Source: Coniochaeta sp. PMI_546 (taxonomy: Eukaryota > Ascomycota > Sordariomycetes > Coniochaetales > Coniochaetaceae). From it: DNA of 64,000 nucleotides. Positions 1 to 12,697 of this stretch are shown here, piece by piece. A model generated the notes under the pieces. It saw only the letters and a program-made list of their open reading frames with translations, had not been told where the DNA came from and searched no databases. How positions within the stretch are numbered: position 1 is the stretch's first letter; every line of letters starts with the position of its first letter. Made by a program: the position numbers and the translations under genes. The stretch is from contig MU271144.1 in assembly GCA_021432605.1 (NCBI GenBank), forward strand, positions 3,406,606-3,470,605. The letters are read 5' to 3'.

Positions 1-1
1 A

Positions 2-3000
2 GGTTACAGACAACTGCTGAAAGACAAGGCGGAGACCATTCCCAAGTGGCGCGGCATGTTCGTTGAGGCAGTTAACAAGGATATTGTCGAGACTAGCCTA
101 AAGTTCTTGCTCCGACCTGCAGTCAAAAAGGTCCTGGAAGACGTCTACGGCAAGGGGAAGGAGAAGTCCGGTGTGATGGAGCTACCAAGCTTAAGCGATC
201 GATCCAACTTTTGCAGCTACGCGGTGCTCTACTGGGTGGCTCATCTTCAACAAATTCCCGCTGATCTCAGGCCGAGCGGCCTCCTCCACGAATTCATCAA
301 GTCCGACTCCGTTCCTATCTGGTCCAAGGCTTACTGGGCCCATGCGAATCCCATCAAGAGGAGCCCAGAGTTCTTCCCGTCTATCTATCCCATCCTAACC
401 GGCCGTGGCCTTGGGGACTTGGCTGAGCCACTTCGCGAGAATGACGACGATATATCGGCTGGCTTGATAGAAGCGTGCCTGAACGGGTTGCCACTGGTCG
501 TCAGTAACCTACTGAACCGCATTCAGCATAGCGAGAAGGCTCTTCAACAGGCACTGATTGCAGCTGGATCTAATGGTCACGAAATGATCTGGAAGCAAGT
601 TATTCACCACGTGAGGGAACGCCATGACGACTTCGCCTGGCCTCCCTCTTTGTTGTCGCGAGCAGCTTGGCTCGGTCTCGAAGATATTGTTTCGGAGCTG
701 CTTGAGGTTGGCTGTGATCCAAATCCACTAAATACCATTCAAGGAGCTACGCCGCTGCACCTCGCTGCTCGTAACGGTCACCGTGACGTTGTTAAGGTGC
801 TGTTAGACCACAAAGCGGACGCGAAGCATACCGGACAGTACGGTCGAACAGTTATTCACGTTGCGACCGTTTTCGGCCATTCCGATGTCGTCGAGCTGCT
901 GGCTAAGGAAAGCGACGTTGATATCAATGCGAGAGATGAGGATAACGTCACCGCGGTCTACGTTGGCAGCCTCTGGGGCAACTGGAAGGCCGTCGAGACA
1001 CTGTTGAAGCTTGGCGCTGACCCGGACATTGGCGACAGGGCACCCGGTCTGCCTCAGTGGAATCCCCTGGTCTCTGCCGTCGAAGAAGGTCATACTCTAT
1101 GTGTCCAAGCGCTACTAGAGGCAGGAGCGGAACCAAACTTCATCGGGCTTGACGGCACTCCTATTCGGTATGCGGTCAGCGCTGGGCGTCTCGACATGTG
1201 TCGCATGCTGATCGACAAGGGTGCCGATCTTCATCATCCCAACATAGACCCGCCAATTTTGATGTACGCGATCAACAGTCCACGCATGGAGGACGCCGAA
1301 ACCAGACTGGAAATTGTCAGGCTTCTTCTCAATCACGACGCAAAGCTCGATGTGGTCGATGAAGATGGCGAAACACCTCTGATTCGAGCTTGTTGCTCCG
1401 GAGACAAAGAGATTATTCCACTCGTGTCGTACCTCCTAGGTCGCGGGGCGGACATCAATGGACTCTCATCCAATGGGGAAACAGCATTGCGTCTTGCCGT
1501 GAGACAACGGAATCACGAACTTGTCAAATTCTTGATAGAGAAAGGCGCCAGTGTCAACCCTACGAACAAGGACGACATCGGTCCAGGTTCTCCCCTGCAT
1601 ATGGCTGTCTATAACACTGAGATGTTAAGACTGCTACTGGAACACAAAGCCGATGTGACAGTGAGCAGTGAGACGGTGCCATCAGCGCTAGTAATGGCAA
1701 CTATTGCGAACAGACTGGAGAGTATACAACTCCTGTTGGACCATAACGCACCGCTGGAGGACCTGGATCTCAAATTCGACAGATTCACGGCTCTCGCTTA
1801 TGCTGCTAATTACGGTTATGCGGATGCGTTCCGGCTGTTAGCTGATGCGGGAGCCAACATCAACCACACTGTCTCGAAGGGACGCACAATCCTCCACATA
1901 GCGGTCAACGAGGACTCTCTACCTGCCTGTCTCGAGTACCGCCCAGCTGTCGATGTTCAAGACGAGGAAGGGAATACACCACTGCACCTCATAGTGGGGT
2001 GGACGCCGCTCGAAAATATCAAACTCCTTATGCGCGCAGGAGCCAGGCTCGACATAGAGAACAAGGAAGGACTCACGCCTCTGAGCCACGCCATCCGCGC
2101 AGCTGAACCCGACGCAGCCGAGTATTTGTTGAACAAGTCCAGCACTGAGGTTATCAATTCCGTATCCCCCATTCATGGCAGTGCCCTGCACCTGGCCTGC
2201 AGCCATACGAAGCTCAGTCTCGCGAAGCTGCTCGTCGAAAAGGGAGCTGATGTCAACATAGCTGTGAGCAGCGTTGTTGGCACCCCTCTGCAGTCAGCTA
2301 TCCTTTGCATCAACTCGTTTGCTGCTAGGGAGGACAGTGTTTCGGCGCCTGGCAATGACGACATTGCGGCGATAGTTGACCTGTTGATCGACTCCGGCGC
2401 TGACGTGTCCGCGGTCGGAGGACAGTTCGGCACCGCAGTCGCAGCCGCTGCACTCCAAGGGTCGGCGGCTCTGCTGACCACAATCATCGAGAAGGGTGGC
2501 AGGCCCGACGTGCCCGATCCAATGGGCCGACTTCCCATACACCTTGCAAGCATACATGGCGCAGATCACTTCGGGATTCTCCTAGACGCGGATGGTGATG
2601 CACTCGTCAAGGACAAGGCAGGCCGAACAGCCCTGCATTGGGCAGCACAAGGCGGCCTGGTCTCTGTCGTGGAACGTGTTCTAGACATCGCAGGTAACAA
2701 GGTTGTTGACCAAGTCGACAACGACGGCTGGACTCCGCTGTGCTGGGCGGCAAGGGGTTCCGGGACGCATTTCTCGAATCTCTCTGTGGAAAAACAGGTT
2801 GAAGTCATCAAGAAGCTCATCGAACGAGGAGCAAAGGTGGATCACAATTTGCCGGGTGAAAAGAAGTGCCCCATCGATATCGCACGCTACCATTCGGCGG
2901 ATCAGGAGGTCCTCGATCTGCTTGACGTCGATGGCAAGGACAAGCCAAAGACGAATGGTACGAAAGAAGGCGAAGCAGAAGAAGGTGAAGATAAAGAGAA

Positions 3001-3391
3001 GAAGCCGCCAGCACCGATTCTCTTCCATCAGTACGATGCTTATTGCGCATATTGCCTCTCCGTAAGTGCTTATTGTCTCTCTGACTACTCGGCAACTTTG
3101 GACTGATGCTAACACTCCTCTGGCCAGGATATCACCGGATTTCTGTACAAGTGCGACACGTGCGCCGACCTCAGCTTCTGTTACAAATGTTACAAGTCGA
3201 GCACGGCCTTCCACCCGGCGCATCACACCTTCAAGGTGGTCGGGCCCGAGTTTGGCCCGGTCAATGACGAGTCGTCTTCTTCGAAACAGTCTGATGATAC
3301 TGGTAGTGAGGTGTCTGACAATGCTGAAGAAGACGATGACTCTGATGAAGATGAATCTGAAGAAGATTCTGATGACGACGATTCGGAGTAA
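2..3391 (+). CDS. Ankyrin-repeat receptor-like protein with C-terminal ZZ zinc finger, 5' end outside window
   Basis: The reading frame is already open at base 2, so the start and probably an N-terminal effector/NACHT region lie upstream. Exons are <2..3061 and 3128..3391; the intron (3062-3127) has a GTAAGT donor, TGCTAAC branch and CCAG acceptor. The first 200 visible residues resemble the helical segment that follows the ATPase domain in fungal NACHT/STAND proteins; this is inference. From about base 740 to 2930 there are some twenty ankyrin repeats (for example TPLHLAARNGHRDVVKVLL). The second exon completes a ZZ finger: CAYC before the intron, then CDTC, CYKC and a closing HH pair, the pattern expected for two zinc ions. 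The last 30 residues are almost all Asp, Glu and Ser. Ankyrin proteins of this kind act in protein recognition, and fungal STAND proteins in non-self recognition. The ankyrin and ZZ calls are firm; the NLR role is likely but not shown here. Confidence 0.85.
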
Positions 3392-3553
3392 TTGGGGGAC
3401 CGTTTCCCGTTGGTTCTTGTCTCTGTGCTCTTTTAGAGATTTACATCGTTGCAGCAATAGCAATATTCGATACAATGACACACTTCTCCTCGTCTGCTGT
3501 GAAGGATTTGCCGCAATAATTTCTCCTCGATTCACTGCCACAACTTGCTGCTT

Positions 3554-5263
<1,710 letters not shown>

Positions 5264-5304
5264 CTAACGGTCTCTTCGAGACACCATGAGTCCGCAGAAG
5301 CCAG

Positions 5305-5310
5305 TATATA
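5305..5310 (-). promoter_or_regulatory. TATA box of the GH30 gene
   Basis: TATATA lies 81-86 nt upstream of the GH30 start codon at 5224, a usual distance for a fungal inducible promoter. It was assigned by position only. Confidence 0.4.
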
Positions 5311-5312
5311 TG

Positions 5313-6764
5313 CCTAAGACGGATCGCAAGGCCAAAGCTCTGGCTGTCCCCTTGCCAGTGCTTGGATCTGGACATCGGATTGATGGATTATTTCTGGCCA
5401 AGAACGGCAGTCAGTTAAGAGTTAATTGCGGTATGTTTAAGGGTAATACCTCCTTTTGGAGCACATTTGGACGATAAAGGGGTACAACGTTTTGCGGCTA
5501 AAGTGTTCAGCCAAACTCCAACTCGAGGAATGACCCGAATAAGTGAACAAGTGGAAGAGGACAAAGGTGGAGAGATCCAGACATTGCGACTCAAGGCTTT
5601 TGACTTATATTGCTTGACGCGGGGAAGTTGGATTGCTGGATCACGGCGTGAACCGATGTGTCCGGGAGTTAAAGATGTGTAGCCTCGTGATCAAGCAGTC
5701 TTAAACATTGAGCAGAGCTGCATTGACAGAAGAGTTGAGTTCGGTAGGGCATTGTACAATTGATCAACAGATTCATAGGTTGGTGCTCAGAGGTCTCTTT
5801 ATGGAACTCGCCAGCCTGTGTCGGCTATGTCTCTGTATGCTCGGCCACTATTTCGAATGTTTGTGGTGTTCTTATACTGTTGCTCGAGGTTTCTCGCCCT
5901 CCGCGCTTCACGAGACATTCTTGCACACGTCTTTCGCTCGTGGTTTCGCTCGGTGAGGTGGCGCGGTGTTGTTCAGCACCAAAACTCAAGGTATACATAG
6001 GTCCACCCTCACTACCCTGCTTGCTTCAAGTTGGGAATTTCATTGTGCCTTCAGCGGAGAAGTCTGAAGATGACCTGACTAGATCGAGCGACCCATGCTG
6101 ATCAGCAAAGTTGCGGTAAAATTACCTGGGCTGGTCATCTCGTAGCGATGCCGACAACGAGAGGGCTGGTCTTCTGATTATGCCTAGCAAGTTTCACTTA
6201 GTTGGAGACTGGAAGATTATCAGAAGCACCAGCAGACAAGTCCATTAATATTCTCTTGTCTGCAGTCGTCAAGATGAGGCCCACACAGCAAAGATTGCTT
6301 GCTTGGGCGGCCACAGACTCACGAACCGCTAAATATCTCCATATTACCTTGTGGAGGCAGTCCTGGCCGATGCCATTTCACCGGCGTCGAAACTCTACAT
6401 GCTAATACGTTGAAGTCGGAACAAGTTCCTACAGTGCTTCCGACTCCAGGGACAAAGACACTAATCGCGGCAGTGAGATGTATCGATGGAAGATAAATTA
6501 TGACCTTCATCTATCTTCTTACCCCTGTCGAACCTAATGTCCAACCCTTCAAGACGAAAACAAAATGCAGCAGATCCCCAGCAACATCACAGCCGCTGGG
6601 ACACCAGAGTTACACAGCGTATATCGTGTAACTTGTTTCTGGGTTTTACTCACCAATCACAAGGCTTGGCGACCATTCCAAGACTAGACGAAGATGGCGA
6701 GCCTCGCGGGTCCGGACCGATGGTCTTCCAGGTTCTATCCTTGGGCCGGCTCCGTGGCCGGGAA
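5313..6764. other. Gene-free stretch
   Basis: Only short open frames occur on both strands, none with a family motif, signal peptide or consistent splice extension. No tRNA, inverted terminal repeats or tandem repeats were seen. It serves at least as the GH30 promoter and the 3' flank of the small gene at 6765-7300. Confidence 0.6.
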
Positions 6765-7300
6765 TTAAACTGTTGGCGATGTCGTTGAGTCTTGACCGTT
6801 GGGCGTCTTTTTTGCCCGGCTCAGCTCCACGTGGCGGATCATGAGCTCAGAAGCTTGCCACCTGTGTAGCGCAACTATAGTGGCTTTGTCTAAAACTTCT
6901 TGATGCTGGGCTAGTTCCTTTGTATTTGCTGTGAAATATCGGCAATTTGAGGAGAAATCAGCAAACTGTTGCGCGATTGACCATTGTGAAACGCCAACAC
7001 GAACTCACGTGACAATGGCGTCCAAGCAGCGTGTTGTTTGAGCGTGACTTCCATGATTGCAGCCTCAACACTCTTCCACCCGTCGTCATCCTCCATGAAA
7101 TACACGGCTTGCGCGAGACTCGCAGTACGGATCATCTCTGGTGATGGATTCAGGAATGATGCTTGACGCTTTCTGAGAATTTGGATGACATGCTCGTTCT
7201 GTCTCTTTGCCCGATCGCAAGGTCGTCTACCATTTCCACACTTCTCTTCACTTTGGGCATGATATAGGATGACGTCGACCGTACCCTTGGGTAGCTTTCT
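6765..7300 (-). CDS. Small spliced gene of unknown function (5' end unresolved)
   Basis: On the minus strand one frame stays open from 7300 to 7009 (97 codons), and splicing a canonical intron 7008-6929 extends it without break to a TAA at 6765. The intron has a GTGAGT donor, a TGCTGAT branch-like box and a CACAG acceptor; it is 80 nt long and the phase (1) fits. The encoded protein is helix-rich and charged, with RPCDRAKRQNEHVIQILRK near its start, then PSPEMIRTASLAQAVYFMED, and RWQASELMIRHVELSRAKK near its end. No ATG lies upstream in this frame before a stop, so a 5' exon is missing from the model. One option is an ATG at 7404 followed by a frame that reaches 7285 at a possible GTACGG donor; another is initiation at the internal ATG at 7135. 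I recognise no domain. It runs head-to-head with the GH92 gene. Confidence 0.5.
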
Positions 7301-7731
7301 TCAAGCCTGGACAGGCAAGTGCTTATCCAGGGCTGCTGAGAGCGGGCAGCTGACTGCAATCGTGCCGGGAGAGACTGCAGATACGGGGGTTGTTCAGGTA
7401 ACATTTAATAACCGGGAAGCCCAAAAGAAGCAGCTCACAAGCGCGAACAACCCGGATTAACATCACGATCGGCAAATCTCCAGCAATGGAACGTGAGGTT
7501 CAACTTGCGGTAAAGCACTTTCGAGCCGCTGCAAGGCACATGCTGTGCCGCCTGTTCCAGGGTCCACCGCATCATATTAATGGTGATTGGAGTAGATAAG
7601 AAGGAAGCTCCCTAAGTTATGCGAGGCGTGACGGATGAAGCTATCAACGGCTACATCGTTCTGGAAGTCCGGCCGCCGAAGACTTATCTAGGACGCGTGC
7701 ACATCGTGCTTTGTCCGCGTCGTTCGCCATC
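7301..7731. promoter_or_regulatory. Shared 5' region between the small gene (-) and the GH92 gene (+)
   Basis: The two genes diverge from this interval. It holds possible 5' exon sequence of the minus-strand gene (ATG at 7404) and the leader of the GH92 gene. No clear TATA box was found on either strand. Confidence 0.4.
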
Positions 7732-10453
7732 ATGACCTACTCCGGTGCCTTTTCCACGTCGACAATTTCGATGGCACGCTTCCTTGCCCTAAGCAGTCTT
7801 GTAAGCCTCGCGCTGACCGACAGCGCGACTTTCGATCCGCTGATCTTTGTTGACCCGCTCATTGGCGCCAGCAACGGTGGCAATGTTTTCCCAGGCGCCT
7901 CTCTCCCTTACGGCATGGCTAAAGCCGTCGCGGATACTAACAGCGGCAGCAACCAAGGCGGCTTTACATTGGACGGAGCCAACGTGACCGGCTTCAGCGT
8001 CATGCACGACAGCGGCACTGGCGGGAGTCCGAGCCTAGGAAACTTCCCGCTGTTCCCTTACACAGCCTGTCCCGGCGGCGACGTCAACGAGTGTGTCTTC
8101 CCGAAGAAGAGTCGCGCCCGGTTCGGTGCCTTTGGCAACGACAGCGTCTCCGCAAAGCCCGGGGCTTTTGGTATTACCTTGAACAGTGGCATTCGAGCGG
8201 ATATGACCACGACGCAGCACGCGGCGCTCTTCAAATTTACATTTCCATCAAATGATGCTGGCGGACATCTGGCGCAGCCGCTGATACTGCAGGACTTGTC
8301 AGATCTGGCGGACTCGAGGCAAGATAACGCCACCATATCGGTCGACGGCAAGAGCGGGCGCATTACGGGTAACGCGAGGTTTCTTCCGAGTTTCGGGAGC
8401 GGGAACTTTGTACTGCACTTCTGCACCGACTTTGCAGGTGCCGACATACTCGACAACGGCATCTTTGCCAACAGTCGCGCAAGCACGGCGGTTAAAGATC
8501 TCAAGATCTCGCGGTCGATCAACGGATATCCGCTACCCGGCGGCGCCTTCGTCAGATTCAAGTCCGCAGACAATCCGATACTGGTGCGGGTAGCGACAAG
8601 TTTCATCAGCGTTGAGCAGGCCTGTTCCCACGCGGAGGTTGAGATACCAGATTTCGGGTATGACGCTGTCGTTGCAGCCGCGACAGATGCTTGGAGAAAG
8701 AAGCTCAGCCCGATAACTGTGGCAACAGAAGGAGTAAACCAGTCCTTCGTGACGAACTTCTACAGCGGTATCTATCGGACCATGATCAACCCGCAGAACT
8801 ACACCGGCGAGAATCCGCTCTGGTCAAGCAGTGAGCCGTACTTTGACTCGTTCTACTGGTATGTCCCGGCGAGCTATGGATATGTCGTGCCAGCAGCCAA
8901 CGACTAATCTTCGATAGCCTTTGGGACTCGTTTCGATCTCAGATTCCATTCCTTACCATTCTTGACCCGTCCGCCGTTGCTCAGATGATTCGCTCCCTCA
9001 TCGACACATATGTTCACCAAGGATGGCTTCCGGACTGCCATATGAGCTTGTGCAAAGGTTATACGCAGGTGATTGTGCCGAGTGGTCTGCAGCACGGGAA
9101 GGACGGCTAACTAAGACCGACGAAGGGCGGTTCCAATGCAGATAACGTGCTTGCGGACGCATTTGTCAAGGGTATCAAGGAGGGAATCAATGTATGCAAT
9201 CCACCACAACGACAGTGGCGTGACGCTGACATGTTTCCTCAGTGGGACAAAGGTTACGAAGCAGTCGTGAAAGATGCCGAGGTCGAGCCATACGACTGGT
9301 CGAACGAAGGGCGAGGGGGTCTCGATAGCTGGAAGGCGTTGGGATACATCCCAGTGCAGGACTTTGATTACAAGGGATTTGGAACGATGACTCGGAGCAT
9401 CTCGCGGACGCTTGAGTACAGCTACAACGACTTCTGCATCTCCCAGATGGCGGAACGGCTGGGGCACACGGCTGACGCAGAGAGATACACAGCCTCCAGC
9501 GGCAACTGGCAAAATCTGTATAAGGCGGATGAGCCGTCGGCGTTTTGGAACGGGACAGACACTGGCTTCGTGGGCTTCTTCGAGCCGAGGTTCCTGAACA
9601 AGACTTGGGCGTATCAGAACCCGCTCAACTGCAGCAACCTGGATAACTTCAGCGTTTGTTCGTTGCAGAACACCGGCAGAGAGACGTTTGAGAGCAGTAT
9701 CTGGGAGTACGGATTGTGAGTCATGGCAATATTAAACAGCCCTACCTTCGGATCACTGACGTGTGTAGCTTTGTTCCCCACGATCAAGCGACTCTGATGA
9801 CCCTCTACGGCGGACCCTCCGCCTTTGTCCGCAGGCTAGACTACCTCCACGACCAGAACATAACCTACATCGGCAATGAGCCTGCCTTCTTGACCGTCTT
9901 CCAGTACCACTACGCCGGCCGTCCAGCACTCTCGGCCAAGCGGGCGCACTTTTACATACCGTCTTTCTTCGCTCCCACCCCTGAGGGCCTGCCAGGCAAC
10001 GACGACAGCGGCGCAATGGGATCCTTCCTCGCCTTCGCCATGATGGGCCTGTTTCCCAACCCTGGCCAGGATGTATACTTAATCACGCCCCCGTTCTTCG
10101 AAAGCGTAAATGTCACACATCCCCTCACCGGCAAGACAGCAAGGATACGCAACGTCAACTTCGATCCGAGCTACCAGAACATCTACATCCAGAGCGCCAC
10201 ACTAGACGGGGCGGATTACAGGAAGAACTGGGTCGACCACAGCTTCTTCACCGAGGGCAAGGAGCTGGTGCTGACTCTGGGGCGGAACGAGAGCAGCTGG
10301 GGCACGAGGGTGCAGGACCTGCCGCCCAGCTTGGGGAAGTATGCTGGGTTTAACGGGACGTACAGCGCCCGTGGGATGCGGGCGAGAGCTGCGACCAGAT
10401 ACGATGGGGGGTTCGGCGGCGCTAATCCGGGGAGCTACAAGATTGGATTATGA
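7732..10453 (+). CDS. Secreted GH92 alpha-1,2-mannosidase
   Basis: Exons are 7732..8858, 8918..9068, 9126..9715 and 9769..10453, giving 850 aa; all three introns keep phase and two show CTAAT or CTAAC branch sites. The first ATG is 7732; a second in-frame ATG at 7771 gives the neater signal peptide MARFLALSSLVSLALT. Family hallmarks are present in order: FVDPLIGASNGGNVFPGASLPYG after the signal is shortened here to its core GASNGGNVFPG, then GFSVMHDSGTGG, SFYCLWDSFRSQ across intron 1, GGSNADNVLADAF after intron 2, WEYGFFVPHD across intron 3, and GNDDSGAMGSFLAF, which carries the expected catalytic acidic residues. GH92 enzymes are calcium-dependent exo-mannosidases that trim N- or O-mannan chains, so the likely role is extracellular mannan or glycoprotein trimming. 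The exact linkage is not predictable. Confidence 0.88.
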
Positions 10454-10981
10454 TCTTTGTCTTCGTCCAGCGGCGGCGTTTGGGGCTGCTGGTTCTAGGG
10501 GAGCGCATAGAGACAGTAAAGCGGCGGAGAACTGAAGCATGCTCCTGTTTAGACGTGGTCGTTTCTGTTTATCAGGTCGTTCTTAACTCGTTGTTGTCTC
10601 GGGGATATCATGACGCAGGAGGACAAAATGCCTGCGACATTCCTGAACACCCCAGAAGGCTCTTCAGGTGAACTGGACCGACCGAGGCTCCCTGGACACA
10701 GTTCAAACCTGTTTCAGGGATCAGAATGCACAACCTCATAATATGTCAGACGTCTTACATTCTAAGCGGAAGGTCTGCAGCAGAATATAGGCCCATCCTC
10801 TGGCACTTACTTATAAGGAGGACTTCATACACATATCAATTCATCCCAGCGCATCAGTTTGGAGACTCAAGGCCCCGAATTGTCGCAGCTAGACTTGGAG
10901 CTCAAGAAGCTCCGAGACGGGATTACCAACGTGAAGAAGGGGGGAGACATTTGGAAGAACTTAATAGATGGATGGAATTGA
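10450..10981 (+). CDS. Candidate short spliced gene or gene fragment, unknown
   Basis: A reading frame can be joined through two plausible introns, 10668-10717 (GTGAAC...TTTCAG) and 10773-10849 (GTCTGC...CCCAG), into exons ending at 10667, 10718..10772 and 10850..10981. Phases agree, and the last exon reads as a convincing helix (LSQLDLELKKLRDGITNVKK). The only in-frame ATG, at 10450, overlaps the GH92 stop codon by the ATGA arrangement, which is odd for a fungal gene, so the true 5' end may be lost. No family was recognised. It may be the tail of a decayed gene. Its stop lies 2 nt from the stop of the candidate on the other strand. Confidence 0.25.
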
Positions 10982-10982
10982 T

Positions 10983-11257
10983 CTAGATAGTGCCCGAAGG
11001 GTACCAGAACTTGGAGATTTTTACATGTCTTGTGGACGACGCGGGAAAGGTTACACGTAGAAGGAAGGGCTAGGGAATATTGAAGAAGATATAATAGCCT
11101 CAAAATATGAGTTATCAACTGCTTTTGCACGAGCATTAACAACGGCCTGACTTACTGCTTCCTGCTCGGCGCTTGATGGAGCTTCACAAGGAAGGCTTTG
11201 TAGAATACCGAGTCTTTCCAACAGTTGCTGTCGCCTTGCGCCGGGGAATACGTCCAT
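10983..11257 (-). CDS. Candidate tiny spliced gene, unknown
   Basis: Exons 11257..11156 and 11069..10983 join across an 86-nt intron with a strong GTAAGT donor, a TTGATAAC-like branch and a CCCTAG acceptor, in phase 0, to give 62 aa. The first exon (MDVFPGARRQQLLERLGILQ) looks helical and protein-like; the second reads FLLRVTFPASSTRHVKISKF. A second frame from an ATG at 11333 is also open over 49 codons, so the choice of frame is not secure. No family was recognised. Confidence 0.25.
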
Positions 11258-11333
11258 GGGCACGCTTTAGACCAGACCCTGTTCCCAGCCAGTCTTCCCG
11301 TTTTCTTGTTGTGTGATTGGGATGCTTTGCCAT

Positions 11334-11624
11334 CGTCGATCGTCTATATATGCTAGCAATAAATCATAGGATGATTCACGAACGAGATGATACAAGAAAG
11401 ATATCTGTTCCAGCCTAGTGGTCCGAGCTAACGTATATGTCTCTCAGATAACTATACTTAAGGGAATCACTGGCTTCAGGCCTGTCGATTGATTGACGTC
11501 AATCAGGGTACACGGTCTACACTTTGTCGAAGGCAGACCTAGAAAACTTCCTGGCTCCACACTGAGCTTTATAAATTCAATTATCAGCACGGGACAGCAA
11601 TAGCCGCAATAAGCGGTCCTGACT
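11334..11624. other. tRNA-Asn upstream flank, nothing else seen
   Basis: No open frame of note. It separates the candidate tiny genes from the tRNA and presumably holds only the tRNA 5' flank. Confidence 0.5.
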
Positions 11625-11717
11625 CCTCCATAGCTCAGTTGGCTAGAGCGTCTGACTGTTATCGTCCTCGCACGAACGCAAATCAGGAGGTCCTAAGTTC
11701 GAGCCTTAGTGGGGGAG
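11625..11717 (+). tRNA. tRNA-Asn (anticodon GTT) with a 20-nt intron
   Basis: The cloverleaf can be drawn fully. The acceptor TCCTCCA pairs with TGGGGGA (one G-T pair). The D arm is GCTC/GAGC, the anticodon stem TCTGA pairs with TCAGG, and the T arm CTAAG/CTTAG encloses the loop TTCGAGC. The anticodon GTT is at 11658-11660. A 20-nt intron (11662-11681) sits one base 3' of the anticodon, the canonical nuclear tRNA intron site. A T5 run at 11725-11729 serves as Pol III terminator. Confidence 0.88.
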
Positions 11718-11724
11718 CGCAGAC

Positions 11725-11729
11725 TTTTT
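11725..11729 (+). terminator. Pol III terminator of tRNA-Asn
   Basis: Five consecutive T residues begin 8 nt after the discriminator base of the tRNA. Confidence 0.7.
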
Positions 11730-12697
11730 GCCCTTTGATAGGGGAGTGAGTGTCTATTTACTAAGCCTTCGCGCATGTTTCAAGAATCAATGAAATGCTG
11801 TTCTAGCTGTTGGGGCCATTCTTACACATTTTTGATACGGCTGCTTGCTGTTTGGGCTTAGAATTGTGTTTGCGTTCGTAGCCCCACAAACATGATGGTC
11901 GACACGCTGCAGGAGCAACTCCTTTTCCTTGTCCCCTCGCCATCGTTTTAAACTTGTAATATATTCGCTAGGTCGGAATGTATAAATGTAGGCGAAGAGA
12001 AGTAAAGGTCGAGCGTATGCAGATTGTTGCATCTCATCGTATTTCACTTTAGGCTTTCGCACCTGCAGTGTGCCGCACATCGATGTATATGGTTCTCCAA
12101 GAAAGCCCTCTGGCGTCTGAATACACCATTGACATGGCCTAGCTTGCCAGAGGGTTCCTCGCCGTGTGCGCGTCCTCTGGTAAAACCTCAAACGGCCACA
12201 CGCCTTTGTGTAAAAAGATCTGTAGAGCTCCTTCAGCGCCAGCTGCGTCGCCGTCCCCCAGGCTAGAACCGGACAAAGGGCCTCAACGACGTGACGCAAT
12301 ATGGCACGATAGATACTTAGGCAACCTGGATGCGACTTGACGAGCAAGCAAGCTGACCAACGAAGGCGGGCGCAGCTACGCGTCCTGCTTAGGGGAACTC
12401 AAACGGCAGGCGTCCCGGGGACGAGGTAGGGCGTCGAATAGTATTCCACGCCATATGGCTGATCCTTGTCTCTCTTTAGGATCAGAACGGACAGCAACGA
12501 AATCGAGCTTTCGAGGAATGATAGGCTGAAACTGTGAGAGTTACACTTCCCCGCTTCTGTTGCAAATGTCTCCTCGGTATTTCGCCTTGCAGGCTGACTT
12601 GTGCTACCCGCACCGACAATCACGCGGGTTAGCGACCAGACGCACGCACAACTGTGACAAAATCCGCGCAATGTCGTCCCATCTGCGAAGCTCCCAA
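11730..12697. other. Intergenic, no supported gene
   Basis: A stretch of about 180 codons is open on the minus strand (11787-12347), but it has no ATG at its start, no splice support and no recognisable motif. The right end is the 3' flank of EXO5. Confidence 0.5.

Noticed and set aside
11787-12347. A 186-codon minus-strand frame
   Set aside because: It does not begin with ATG, has no splice support and no recognisable domain; kept only as a note in the intergenic entry.
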